A stretch of DNA of 64,000 bases from Diplosphaera chodatii. Taxonomy: Eukaryota; Chlorophyta; Trebouxiophyceae; Prasiolales; Stichococcaceae. The notes under the pieces are model-generated. The model saw only the letters and a program-made list of their open reading frames with translations. It was not told where the DNA came from and did no database searches. The stretch is taken from assembly GCA_032358165.1 (NCBI GenBank), contig JAALGY010000062.1:434001-498000 (forward strand), written 5' to 3'. A program made the position numbers and the translations under genes. Below are positions 18,617-30,700 of the stretch, one piece after another; position 1 is the stretch's first letter, and every line of letters begins with the position of its first letter.

Positions 18617-20393
18617 ATGAACATGTCCGACTTTTCACGCCCGTCAGCGAGAGACAACGTCAGCGGCATGTCGACGACGACGGACCAACTCTCGGCCAAG
18701 TTCAATGCCTTCAAGTCCAGGTTTTCGGACTTCGTCTCACAGCGGCGACGGCACGCCGGCTACGGTGCACATACTACACAGAATTCCCTTGAGCTACCTT
18801 GCAGAACTGTCTGCACAAACTTGCTGGTGGATGATGTGTTAGGTACAACTGTCTGCACATGCCTCCACCTCAGCCTGCTGCGCTCCCCTTGGCAGATGAG
18901 CTGAACCAAGGGCTCATGGCGGACCAAGACAACGACGACAGCCGCGTGGGCAGCGGCGCACCCGGCGGCTACTCCGGGCCTGTGCCGGGCTACGAGCGGC
19001 CCCCAGCCTCGGCGCTGTCAGCGGCGGACGCCCCCGGCGGCGGCGACGTCCGGGCAGCCTCCAGCCACGTGCCGTCACAAGTGCGCTCAGATGCTGCGCA
19101 GACCGCTGCATGCGGTCAGGCGAGGCGTTGGCGGCATCACACCGCCAGGAAGCATGAGTCAGACCGCAGCAGGATACTCGGCGCTGTATGGAGGGGGTAC
19201 AGAACACGGGCAGGACAATTGCCCATGCGACAGACGCTGCGGCTTGTACGTCCCAAGGAGCACCAGTGGCTGGTTAGCATCAGCAAGGGGTGGGTTGATG
19301 CAGCTTGAAATGAGAGTGAGACGCTGAAACCTGCACTGCAGGCAGAGGAGATTGTGATGCTGAGCAGTCTGGCGCGCGAGGCCGCGGAGCTGCTGTGGGA
19401 GATGGTCGCCACTGAGGACGTCGGCGACGCGATGCAGCAGATGCGCGACAACGCCACCGCCATCCAGGTGCTGGTTTGTGACCCGCACACAGACACATGG
19501 CCTTCAATCTGGTGCATGGGCCACGGGCGCAGGTGCAGGGGTGCAGATGCAAAGCGCAACATTTGAGATTAGTACCCTACGAAGGTTTGCGTCCTTGCGC
19601 TGGCGGCAGCCGCCGCCCACTGCCGCCACTGATCGCTTTTGCGCCATCTGCAGGCTCAGCTGCGGGGGCTGATCGGCGACTACTCGGACCCGGACGAGGG
19701 GGCGCTGGCGGCCGGCCTCGAGGCCTTCGACATGCTGAACAACGTGCTGGAGGAGAACGCTGATACTGCGCCCCAGGTGTGTGGATGCGGCCCTCATGTG
19801 GAAGTGCTGTGGTCGAAGCGCGGCAAGATCGCAGTGGGGTGCAGGGCCTTGCAGGGTTCTTGGAGTGCGAAGGTGGTACAGGCAGTAGGCTTGCGCCCAT
19901 GCGCCATGCAGGGCCATGAGCAGGCACCCTGCAGACATTCAAGGCTCCTGCATGTTCAAGCCTCTGCTCTGCGTCGGCTGCGCAGGGCGCGAGCGGCGGC
20001 GTCGAGTTTGGCGGCCGGCAAGCGGCGCCCACAGGGGACTCTTTCGCCGTTCCGCCGCCTCCAAAGGTGCATCTAGGCACAGCATCTATGTATGCGACAC
20101 TTGACAAAGGGCACTATGGCAATGCCCTGCGCAGCAGCAGCCCACGCCCAGAGAGTGCGAGATGGCGAGGGGTCGCATCCCGGTCGTGGTCAGGTCCTCA
20201 GGTGACATACTGAGAGTGTGGACTGTAGGTCGCGCCTGGCGCCCCACAATTTGGCATGGCGCCGCCAGCGGCGCTGGGCAGCGGGGGCGACTTCGCAGCG
20301 TCGGCCCCGCCGACGAGGCAGCCGGCGCCGACTGGGCTCATCGATGATGCTCCGACTGGCAAGCAGGAGGAGAGGCCGCTCATTGACTTCTGA
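18617..20393 (+). CDS. GAT-domain protein (TOM1/GGA-like) without a VHS domain (6 exons, 275 aa)
   Basis: Probable ubiquitin- or ARF-linked sorting adaptor. Exons: 18617-18764, 18896-19080, 19342-19467, 19654-19776, 19986-20066, 20229-20393. Residues about 112-194 form a three-helix GAT domain: LAREAAELLWEMVATEDVG, DAMQQMRDNATAIQAQLRGL and EAFDMLNNVLEEN. This is the TOM1/TOL type that binds ubiquitin. The first 110 residues are polar and Gly/Pro/Ser-rich and show no VHS domain, although TOM1, TOL and GGA proteins normally carry one. The tail is Pro/Ala-rich and ends at the stop with RPLIDF, similar to a clathrin box (LIDF against L-Phi-x-Phi-D/E). The exon 2 donor (after 19080) is one of several in-phase choices. 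The start follows a good ACC-ATG context; a VHS-coding exon further upstream was looked for and not seen. Confidence 0.78.
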
Positions 20394-20992
20394 GCCGCTG
20401 ACGGGGAGCAGCTTGTCAGGGAGTGCCCTCTATAGCCAAGAGGCTTTTCATGGGTTGCTGGGACGATTGGCTGTGGTTGCAGCAGCACTATATTGATGGC
20501 ATGGGGAGTCATGTTATCATCCGGACGCTGCTGCTCTATGGCCTGGTGGCCAGCAGGGCACAAGGCACTTGCATGCCTTTGCCGGCACGCCCGTGACAGT
20601 TGGTGTAGAACATTGATTGTGGTTTTGTGAGATTGGGTCGACAACTAGTGCGGCTGCAAGCAGCCTTGGACAGTCCAGCGGCCATACCGGTATCTGGTGC
20701 ATGTCAACCTGAAATATTTGGACGTCCGGTCACGTGTGTGCACTGCTGTCGTTCACATGCAATTCAGTTCCTAAATACCGCCCAGAAACCACGCGAATGG
20801 ATGATGCGCATGCCTTACTGCACGATGGAATGCAGCAAACATTCTCAACCGTGCATGAAAACCCCAATAACCACTGCAAGTTCCTAATCAAATGCTCCTT
20901 ACGAGGTCGCACGCATCCCTGAGCAACAGTCATTTGCTAGCCACATGAGCCGAGGTTTCGTGTGACGCAAGGGTTTCGTGACTCGAAAGCCG
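20394..20992. other. convergent intergenic region
   Basis: Lies between the stop codons of the plus-strand GAT gene and the minus-strand NuiA-like gene. It holds two 3' untranslated regions; no exon is seen. Confidence 0.4.
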
Positions 20993-23210
20993 TCAGGTGT
21001 ACACGAGCGCAGTGCAGAACCCGACCAGATTGTTGCTGGGGCTCTCACCGATGCAGAAGCAGGGTATGGGGTTCAGCAGCCGTTGCGAGCCTGCGCACAA
21101 CAGCGCACCGTGAGGTGGACACCGTGCACGATGTGAGCAGCCAACACCGAGTGCATGCAGCAGTTCCTGTGGCTGTCGGGTCGTTGCTCACTGCAGCTGC
21201 CAGCATGATGGAGTAATGCTCGCTGAGTGAAGCAGGCATGTTGACAGTCAATGATTGCTCACTTGCACGCTCGCTTCATATGGAGGCTAGCAGTAGAAAT
21301 TGTTGATTTGACACCGTCAAGGGTGTGACCACCCACCGCAGGTGATCACCAGCAGCCGCTGGTTGGCCACGTAGTCTGCCAGGCGCTGCAGGATGGGCAG
21401 CCAGGTGGCGGTGGCCTGAGGACGCAGTAGGGCGATTCAGCTGCATGTTATCAATATGCTTTTGACAGCTCGTTCACTTATCAGCCCATGAGCTGCTGAT
21501 CAACTGCGGGAAAACGGGTGTGGTGCCTCAACGCCAAGCCCTAAATCAACTTGGGTCAGTAACGGCGGGCGGCTTGCCTGGCGCATGTAGTCCGGCTCCT
21601 CGCCGCCTGTGATGTCGCCCTCCGACGGCGAGTGGTAGTTGAGCGCCTCCCAGGCCGCCTCCGCACCCACGCAGTCGCCGTACCTGTGGACGCCCGCAGA
21701 ACCGTTTCTCATGGGATTACGCAAGAGCGTAGGCTGGGATGGTCATCAGGACCCGCAAGGGGTCATCCGCTGCCAGGGCTGTCACTGAACAATGGGTGGA
21801 TAATGCGCACATGAACTCGGCGCCCGTGCCCCAGTTGAGCAACTCCTTAGACACCTCCTGCTCCTCCTCCTTGCTGCTGAATGTGCGGCCCTTGAACTCG
21901 ACGTAGCTGCAGCAAACAAACCTCTCACCCTCGGCTCAATGCACCTAGAGGCAGCACCATCAGCTGCAGCACACAGTCTAGAGAAGCTGCAGATGGTTGT
22001 GATGCTGCTATGCCGGGACACAGCGGCGCACCACCGCGACTCCTCCGCAATGACCGGGTTCAGACCCACAGCCCGCATGAAGGACTCGGCTGACAGCGGC
22101 GCCTGGTCTGCACACCAACGGCTCGATGACATGGCATAGTGTCTGCACATTACATGGCACATGATGTGGCCACAGTGTGCATACTTATGGCAGGAGTGAG
22201 CACTGTGCAGCAGGCAGAGGGAACCCAGCTGGACCGTTCTGAGTGACGTTCCTGCAGAGGTTGCTGAGTGCCACCGGAACAGGCAGGGGAACACGCCCTC
22301 GTCCCCTTCTGAAGCTGTGGCCGTCGCCAGCGACGGCATCTGCACAGCTGACGGCGCGCCGTCAGCAGGCCACATGCTTGGGCGCTTGAAGTCACGGACT
22401 CACACGTATCATGCAGAGCCCACAGGAGCAAACAGCGCTCCACATGCCACCGAAAGGTACCTCTCCGCTCGCATCGCGGGTTCGCATCATGGAGCCAAGC
22501 GCCTCGACGAAGGCCACATCCTCCTCGAGTGCAGGCGCCAGCTGCGCTTGCCACATAAGGTTTCTATGGGCTTCCGCCTCACCGTCATGCTCATAATTCA
22601 AGGTTCGTCTGCAAACCGTTGCATCGTGGTTACACTGATGGAGCTGCTGAGGGCGTGTCGTGCTTGCATTCGTGCTTGCATCGCAGGCGCAAAACCGATG
22701 CAGCAGCGGGAACTGGCAGTCTGCAGGCTGCTGTGGGGAGTGATGGTGAGGGAGGCAGCACCTGCAGGATGTCAGGGGCAGGCGGTGTCGTGCCGCGCAG
22801 CCCCGCAAACTGTCGGCTGGACGTCACGAGCGAGAACGGCCAGTGCTCTCGCCTCCAGCTCTGTGACACGCCCACGCCGGTGTCAGGTGATTATAGATCA
22901 GGCAACGGAGAGGGCAATGGCAGGGCGGAGGCAGTGAAGATATTGAGGGTGCAGTGGGTGCGACTGCACCTGTATCGGCGGGTCAAACACATAGTTGTGT
23001 GCCTGAAAGCAATCAGCACACACGTCAGTTCTATTGAGACAGCTGTCCAGGCCAGAAGCATGCCATGTCGCACCATAGCACGCACGGCAGCACCATGCAG
23101 CATGAAGCATGTCACACCTGAGGTTCGTAGTCGTCATCGCCGTACCAGAACCATGTGTTGCGGTTGTCGAAGCAGTTGAAATGGTCGGGCGGGTCGTGCG
23201 CGACCGGCAT
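20993..23210 (-). CDS. protein with nuclease A inhibitor-like (NuiA) C-terminus (10 exons, 270 aa)
   Basis: Exons: 23210-23118, 23002-22970, 22860-22762, 22541-22451, 22339-22295, 22107-22035, 21906-21811, 21683-21578, 21415-21337, 21090-20993; total 271 codons in phase. The last exon reads FCIGESPSNNLVGFCTALVY, which follows the closing pattern of the NuiA family (IGE-S/T-P-x-x-NL-x-G-x-x-T). The helix WLPILQRLADYVANQ and the strand RLLVIT before it also fit. The first 130 residues (NTWFWYGDDDYEPQ, EHWPFSLVTSS, EEDVAFVEALGSM) match nothing I recognise. No signal or transit peptide is evident. Intron 8 is GC-AG (CCAG|GCAAGC). The joins around exon 5 (22295-22339) are the weakest: other donors exist, but only this set is in phase. 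NuiA proteins block secreted sugar-nonspecific nucleases in cyanobacteria; the role here is unknown. Confidence 0.65.
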
Positions 23211-23575
23211 AAGTGCTTCGAAAATCTTCAGATCAGATCACCACCAAAGTTGGTCCTCCGCACTCCCCGGTGCTATCGGCCGTTGTATTGCACTGTTGTT
23301 ACTGCATGCAAACGCGGAGTTGCCAAGTATGTGGTATCATCAACTATTGATCCATCGATGCTCATGTCGTGATGCGGGTGCAGCTGATTGACACGAAGGT
23401 CATCTGTCAGACACGAGCGAACACGGCGTATACCGCCAGCTTGGGTCGCAAATACTCTCAGTGGCATGCCAGATGACACTCGTGTGTGTGTAACATTGGC
23501 ACTGCCGCACGCGACCACCCGTCCGCGGCAGACTTGCTGGTCTATCGTCAGTTGGCTCTGAGATCAACGAACAGG
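23211..23575. promoter_or_regulatory. divergent promoter region (NuiA-like / B3-chromodomain)
   Basis: 365 bases separate two start codons pointing apart, so both promoters are expected here. No named element is recognised. Confidence 0.4.
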
Positions 23576-26500
23576 ATGGAGGAAAATGATCTGGAGGCAC
23601 AGCGGCTGGCCAACATGGCTGCCAACGCTCAGAGGATGCAGGAGTTTGGACTGCACGATGCTGCCCGATCCATCAGGCCAACTACTAAAGCCGCACAGGC
23701 ACCCCGCCCCAGGTGACTGCCCCTGTGCGTCCAGCAATGCAAGCATGATGTTAGGGTGTCCCTCTTGTAAGTAGATCCCGCTCGATGCATGAGATGATGC
23801 AGGCATGATGATCGCTGACGATGGCACAGTGTATGCAAACATCGGTCCAGTTGACAGTTCATGATTTCAAAATTATGGCTTGCCGCTTGATGCACTGCCA
23901 GGCCTGCGCGCGGCCCGAGGGTGCTAGAGCCGTCGAGGAAGTCCGCAAGGTGCGCATGTAGGGGACGTTGGCAACGTGGCGCTTGGAATGGTGCTGTTGC
24001 GATGTGCCTGGCCAGGCTGGCTGAAGCATGATCGAGTGCACACAGCGCAGCATTGCAGTATGCCTGTGCATTCTGGATCTCAGATCGGCGTCGCAGGGCG
24101 GCAAATCTGCCGGCACCCGCGTACTACGAGACGGTGCTGATCGATGCGGAGGAGCGGGCCAGCAGACGCGAGCGGCGGACCAAGAGGAGGTGCGGCGTCA
24201 GCACAGGGCAAGCATCATACTGGGAACAGCAACTATACAGAGAGCCTCCTTCGTCACTTCAACTCGTACAGCTTTCCTGCCGGTGTCGGTCGGGATCCAT
24301 GTCAAAGGGGTGTAGCCCCCTATGGCGCAGGAGCAGCGGCTGCGGCCTGAAGCACAGCTGGGCGCACGTGCAGCCGAACTACACGTGCGCGGCGCAGGCC
24401 AAGGCACTGGAGGAGGCCATGGCGCTTGGCGAGACGCTCACAAACCACTGGAATCTGAAGGTGGGCGTTTGTGTGGGTACACGTGGCTCAGTAGGCCCTA
24501 GCCAGACTGTTCAGAGTGCATGCTGGCAGCGCAGAACACGGCAACAGCAGAGCCTCACCGGAAGCAGTTGCCTTCTGCCACCCAGATCAAACCAACATAC
24601 ACGGTGCATGTATGCTGGCAGCCATATGCAAGCACATGCGATGCCATGCTGTCACCTCGTGTGCGCAGGTCATGTCGCACAGCATGGTTAGCCCCGGCTT
24701 CTGGTGCCAGGCGCCCAAGGCCCTCGTGCCGGCGGTCGGCACCAAGACAAAGGAGGTGCTGTTCGAGACCACTGACAGGCTGTGCGGCACGGACGGCTCA
24801 GACTTCCGGGTAAGGACCAAGGGGTGTGCTCCGTTCACCAGCGTAGTATCATGCTGCCCAGGTGGTGTCAGCAGCTGCACAGACGCTTGCGTGTGTTCCC
24901 AGTTCAAGCACTCAGAGTCTGGTCTTTGCGTCTGCACCTGTCCGCCGGTGTTGCCGGCTTGTGCAGCTCAGCTGTAGACAACGTGCATGTGAGTGCAGGA
25001 TGCTGAGGCGGGCAGCAGCCCCGCCGAGTGGCGGGTCGTGTGGCTGGAGCGGGACAACGGCGGCGCGGGCTTCTCCGGCAACTGGGCGGGCTTCGCCAAG
25101 GACCAGGTGCGGCACCTGCTTGCCAGCTCGTCCTCGCCACGTACCATCGGTCTGCCCCCTGGCTCAGCGAGGCCTCCACCTGGCAGCCAGAGGACCGGCT
25201 GACGTGCGCACGATGCTGTGGTCGTGTGTGCACCTCAACAGCGCTGGCGCGGCCTGCTGTCATGTGCTCAGTCAGGCGCACGACCGATCAGACGCACGAC
25301 CGAACATATGGTTCGCGCCATGCAGCTGCTGAAGTGCGGGGACGTGGTGCTGTGGGAGGTGCTGAACCCCGGGCGCCTGCACCTGTTCCGCGCGGGGCTG
25401 CACGAGACGGACCCGGCGCTGCGGGACACGCTGCCCGGCGGCTCCAGATGCGGGCCCTTCTACGGAGGAGGTGAGGGTTGCCCTTTGCTGTCCCGGTTGC
25501 ATAACGCCAGTCTCAATGTAGCATGTGCTGCCACTGCTCGCGGCGCTGAGCTCGCTTCAGGTTGCCTGCCATTGCGTCTGCCAACAGCATCAGGCTTGGA
25601 GCCCCCGGTGCCTGCCTGGGTGCTGCCGCAGGCTCCCTTGCCATCACACTTGCGGGCTGAACCCCGGCGTCTCTCTGTATTGCTGCAGCACATGAGCCAG
25701 AGGAACTGGAGGCGCATCCAAGTGGCGAAGCAGCGCCACCCCGCAGCGACAGCGGCGCATCTGCAGGTACGCACTGGACCTGGTCGCCACACACATCACT
25801 GTACAGCACAGCACAGAGCTTGCCGTCGCCTGGCGGACAGTGCACGAAGTCAAGGAACCCGCGGACAACCTGACCTGACCTGACCTGTGCTTCTACCGCC
25901 TGACCTGACCTGTTGTTGACCGGCTGCATATGGCTTGCCTCACCTTGAAAATCGTAACAACTGAGGTTTTGCCCCTGGTTGTGCCAGGAGAGGATAATCA
26001 GCGGAGGGACGGCGACGGGTGCAGCCCCCAGGTTGCAGCCGCCCCCAGCTCGGACCCGGCCGAGGCGCCCGCGGCCAAGCGTGCTCGTGCAGAGGCCAGC
26101 GGCGCGGCCCCGACCCCAGCGCTGTCGCCAGAGGCCGCATGGCCGTCCAGCATCCGGCAGGCACAGGTAGTCACAGGGGCGTCGTGCCGACAATGCTGGA
26201 AGCACAAACTGCCATGGCCACTGGCATGTGTTGTCACTGCCTTTAGAAACCATTGTGTCGTTGTTTGCGTCTTTGAAGGTGACGGAGTCTATGCCGCAGC
26301 GCAAGGCGCGCGGCGGCGAGGCGCCCAAAGAGCAGCGGCGGCGGCAGGGTCGCAAGCAGGGCACGCCGCAGCACAAGGGCGCCCCGCCGGCCAAGGCAGC
26401 CGAGCCCAAGCGGAAGGCGACCCAGAAGCCGCAGAAGGCAAGGCGACCACCACCGATGTCATGCAGGGCGTGGCAGCTCATACTATGCAGAGGGGTTCAT

Positions 26501-27292
26501 ACACTCGGGTGCAGCTGCGGCAGCCAAGCAACGATCAGCACGGATCCGCTTCGCTTCCTTGGGGTTGCTTCTGCGTCAGCACCTTTGTCGTTCGTGTGAC
26601 GCAGGCGCCAGCAAAGCGCAGTGGGAGTGGGAAGAGGAAAAAGGAGGCAGCTGTGGAGGCCCCCAAGGGTCCGCCGCCAAAAGAGATCGACGCAAATGGC
26701 GAGGAGGTGTACTATGTGCGTCCCTGCATCCCTGCTACTCTCTGTTCTACTTACAATCGATACACCGGAAATATCTTGTGGGTCGGCCAATGCAAATCAG
26801 CATAAGCTAGTGCTGCAGCCGCAATCAACGCTGACCTACATATACACTGTACCTGTGGGGGGTGAGGAGGGGGTGGGATTGGAAATTGATTGCTTGTGCA
26901 TGGTGAAATCACTGCCGACGTTTGTTCGTGGCATATGCGCAGGTCGATGGCCTGGTGGGTAGGATGTTGGATGCAGATGGCACCGCGTGGTGGAAGATCC
27001 GGTGGCAGGGCTACAGCGCGGCGGACGACACATGGGAGACCACAGGTGACGCAGCGCCTGCCGCTGCCCAAATACGTCGATGCCTAGGCCTGTGCTGTCT
27101 GCAAAAAACGATATCACTGCAGCTGTCATGTGCTGTGCTATTCACCTGCACAGGCCCTGGTGCAGGCCTTCGCATTCTGCTTTGATAGTTAATGAAGTTT
27201 GTCCCTGCCGTGCAGACTCGCTGGACAAGCCGGTGGTTGAATACAGATGGCTTGGCGCCGCGGCTGACAAGCCCACGGCTGCCAGTCTGTAG
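23576..27292 (+). CDS. B3 DNA-binding domain protein with C-terminal chromodomain (13 exons, 493 aa)
   Basis: Putative chromatin-associated transcription regulator. Exons: 23576-23712, 23902-23949, 24097-24189, 24358-24460, 24669-24809, 24999-25106, 25326-25470, 25689-25766, 25988-26166, 26279-26437, 26605-26715, 26943-27045, 27216-27292. RKSARAANLPAPAYYE (about 57-73) is the RRSSR-x-x-N-x-PAP-x-Y block that precedes B3 in plant At3g19184-type proteins. The B3 domain (about 127-233) shows VMSHSMVSPGFWCQAPKAL, EWRVVWLERDNGGAGFSGNW, GFAKDQ and CGDVVLWEVLNPGRLHLFR. A basic Lys/Arg-rich linker (285-411; KRAR, KRSGSGKRKKE) looks like a nuclear signal. The chromodomain (about 430-470) shows EEVYYVDGLVGRM, WWKIRWQGYSAADDTWE. 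Intron 10 is GC-AG (GAAG|GCAAGG). The start of exon 4 and the AAG acceptor of exon 10 are the least certain; the coding phase is unbroken from B3 to chromodomain. Confidence 0.87.
25868..25911 (+). repeat. short (CCTGA)n-type tandem repeat in intron 8 of the B3-chromodomain gene
   Basis: Repeats of cctga occur in two runs separated by a few bases, between exons ending at 25766 and starting at 25988. Confidence 0.7.
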
Positions 27293-27726
27293 GATGCTGA
27301 TCAGATGCTCTTCAGCAACAGCTGTACTACACTAGACTAGTAGTCTCAAGTACGTGTGCTTGTGTCACTGTCCTGTCCTACGGTGTACCATTGCTGTCAG
27401 TTGCGCAATGTTGCTGTTGTTGCCTACCAAAGAATTGCAGTATCAGTGTAAGTGCTTTGCTCGAACGGCAGTATCGTAGTTAGGCTCCAGCCCTGGCATC
27501 GCAACAAATGATGCCACTACCGCAACACTCCCACCAGCTCAAAGATCCAGTTCTCCCCCCAGCATGAAATCGAATCCTCAACTCCCACAACCCTCAGCAT
27601 ACGATATCCAGCTCCAACCCCGCTGCCCGACAGATTCCCTGATGACCGCGCGCCGGCCATGGCACAAAACACACCTGACAGACTGCCGCAAAAATGCAGT
27701 GTTTTGTCGTGAACCCTTGATGCGCA
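27293..27726. other. convergent intergenic region
   Basis: AT-richer stretch between two facing stop codons. It contains the 3' untranslated region of the B3-chromodomain gene (TGTAA at 27447) and of the armadillo gene. No exon is seen. Confidence 0.45.
27447..27451 (+). terminator. candidate polyadenylation signal TGTAA
   Basis: TGTAA lies 155 bases after the stop codon of the B3-chromodomain gene, in AT-richer 3' flank. This is a plausible distance for a green-algal signal. Confidence 0.45.
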
Positions 27727-30700
27727 TCAAGCTCGCACGCCGCGGGGCGTCATGCCGCGGGGCGTGAGGCCGCGGGGCGTGGCGTCGCGCGGCGTCGCGA
27801 AGTCCCGCGGCGACGGCAGCACCAGGCCCCGGGGCGAGGGCGCCGCCAGGCCGGCGGCGCGCGGCGACGGCGTCCTGCAGAACGTGGACAGCACACTCAG
27901 GCGTGCGGACCGCATGTCAGCGCAGATGCGCCAACGGAAGTCGTCCTGTGTGGCGAAAGCTGCTGAAGTGTCAAATTTGGGAGGCTGAGGCTGCTGAAAT
28001 GGTGTTGGCGGTCCGTAGCACCAGCAAGCGGGTGCACTGGCGCTGGCACACTGCAGCTGGCCACAGGTTTTGGAGCAGTCCTGGGGCTGGCGCCGGGCTC
28101 ACGCGTAGGAGCAGGCGGCGGGCGAGGCCAGGCCGGCAAGCGACATGCGCGGCACCGCCAGGCGCGCCTTGGCGGCCGCCGCCGCGGCGCCCAGCTCTGC
28201 CGACATGCAACAGTGCACTCAGCGCCAGCAGCTTCCCACACGTCACACAGCACAGCAGCTTTTCATCATGACCAATTTGCAGCTCGGAGCGCTGTTCATA
28301 TGTGCATGAGAACGGTGTGCGTCCTGCATGCTGCGCAGTGCAAACACACCTGCTGCGGAGAAGCGGCGGCGAAGGGGGCCATCTGCGGGCGTCGACATGG
28401 CCGCCGGCGTGGCCGCCGCCGGCAGCGGCGCAGCGAGAGCCGCCGGCTGTGCCGCCGCCGGGTGCGGCGCCGCGGCTGGTAGCGCGGCTGGCGGCAGCAC
28501 TGGGGCTGCTGCAGGTTTTGGGACGTGCGCCGCCGGGGCCGGCGGCGGCGGCGATGCCAGCAGCTCCTCCAGCGGCACCTGCAGCGCCAGTTGGCCAAAA
28601 ACACTTCGGACGTGGGACATGGACGCACGTCCTGGCTGCCCACATGTGCATGCATAGCTGGCATGGCGCGCCCGCCCTGCCGGCCACCCAGCCCAGGTAT
28701 CAGCAGTGCTTTGCTCGCCGAGCTGGGCCAGCTGCTGGGAGGCCGCAGATGTGGCTTGTCGCCCGCGCGCGCCTGAGTCAGGGTCAGCAGGTGCGTGGCC
28801 GGGGTGGCGGTCACGGTGTGGCGGCCCCGGCCGCCGGCGCAGTCCTCCGCGACGACCGCGGTGCACGCCGAGACGCGGGCGCCCTTCCCGCCGCGGCCGC
28901 TGCCGCCGCGGGCCGCGCTCAGCGCCGAAAGCAGCGCCGAGGCGGCGGCCGCGTGCGCCGGGAGGGCGCTGCGGAGGAACTTCGTCGCCAGCGCCTCCAC
29001 GCCCGCCGGCAGCGGCCCTGCAGTGAAAGCCCACGTGGGTGTCCCAGCAGGCACTGTGGCGTGGCTCGGGCGGCCGAGCTCGTTGCCAGCCTGCGACGTG
29101 CAGCTGCACAAGCAGCGTGCCCAGCTGCTTTGGCGTGCCACGATACAGGCCGCTGCTGACCAGAACAATGGCGCACATACCTGGGGCGGCGCGGTGAATC
29201 GCTGCCATCGCGTGCATCGCCGCTGCCGCGACGCCGCGCCAGGCGCTGGGGCCCACCTGCGGGCAGGCAGCACTCAGGTGGTCCAGGGTGACTACCTGAT
29301 GTAGTTGATGCAGTGGGAAGACCACCTGCCTCGGCGCCACTACGCCGTCATGCCAAGCAGTGCTGCACGAGCGCAGCCAGCGCCGACCGCAGCAGCCAGC
29401 GGCCTCGGCGTGCCGCGGCCGCCAAAGCATGTGATGCACACCTCGTGCGCGGCCTGCACCAGCGACGCCAAGCGGTGCTGCACGCCGGCGTCGACCAAGC
29501 TTCGAGCGGCGCCGGCGTCGGCGGCCGCCAGGTCGGCCGCGAGCGCGCAGCCGGCGCGGGCGGGCGCCGCCGAGCCGCCGCCCAGCAGCCCGCCCACCTC
29601 GGCGGCCAGCTGCGGCGGGCCCGGGACACTCGTCAGGGGGTTTGGCGTGGTCTCATGCATGTTTGACACGGGGCTGGTGGTGAACTACCCCAGGAGGAAA
29701 CTCAAATGGGCTGGGGCGCGTGCCCAGACACAGCGCCACTCGTGTTGGACCCTCCTTTACAATTTGTCCGGCCACCACATGAAGCCAGCGCTGCTTGCGC
29801 TGGACGGGGGTTGTGACCGCAGGCCACCTGCAGCTGGGCGGGCGGGAGCGCCCCGGGGTGGGCCGCCAGCAGGCAGCCGAGCGCCAGCGCGGCCGCCGGC
29901 CTGGTGCGCGCCAGCTTGTACCCCTCCAGCCGGATCTGCGCAGCCGAAAGGGGGTGGGCGGTGTGCACACAATGCCTTCACGAACCTCCACATTACTGTG
30001 CCTCAGCCGCCAAATCAGCAGGACAGCACAATTGCAGCATGAGCACGGTGCCCACTCCTCTGCAATGTAGTGCAGAATGGCTACCATTCTTGCGGGCTCA
30101 CCTGATCGCCTCGCCGCTGACAGTGCACGCGGAACGCCTCATCGCCCCCGCACGCCGCCAGCGCCTGCATGCCGTGCAGACGAACCAATGGCAGGAGAAG
30201 CACTTGCCAGACAGTGCTGCCGTACCTCTGTGCTGCAGTACCTCATGTTGTCCAGCGAGCCAAACCAGCCGAATCACAGCAGCGGCTCGAACAGGGCACA
30301 GCAACGGCTTGACCTCCCGACACACAGGTGGAGGTGTTCCCTATCAACGTCCCTTTCACCACCGTTAATGGGCATTATATAATGCAGGCCAACTTATTGC
30401 AGGTGAGGCGGCGCACCTCGGGGCTGTGCGGCAGGCGCAGCATATCCAGCAGCGCGGAAGCCGCGTCGGTGGCCAGCGGACCGAGCGCCGCCCGCCCCGC
30501 GGCGTCGGCCGCCAGCCGCGCCAGCAGGTCGGCGGCGGCGATGCGGCAGTACCAAGAGTCTGCGGTGCAGCTGGCAGACTGCTGAGAGTTCGTGACTGGA
30601 GCCATCGCGGCGTTGGGTGCGGAACATGCACACGTCAATGTCAGTGACCGAGGTGGACGGCAGTTGCTGTTGGATCTGCGCAAGGGTTACAAAGACCAGG

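Noticed and set aside
25513..26481. 322-codon minus-strand frame
   Set aside because: Shadow of the B3-chromodomain exons; its composition mirrors the Ala/Pro linker, with no motif of its own.
28243..29439. 398-codon minus-strand frame
   Set aside because: Runs through introns and in the wrong frame of the armadillo exons at 29295-29181, 29017-28773 and 28578-28350.
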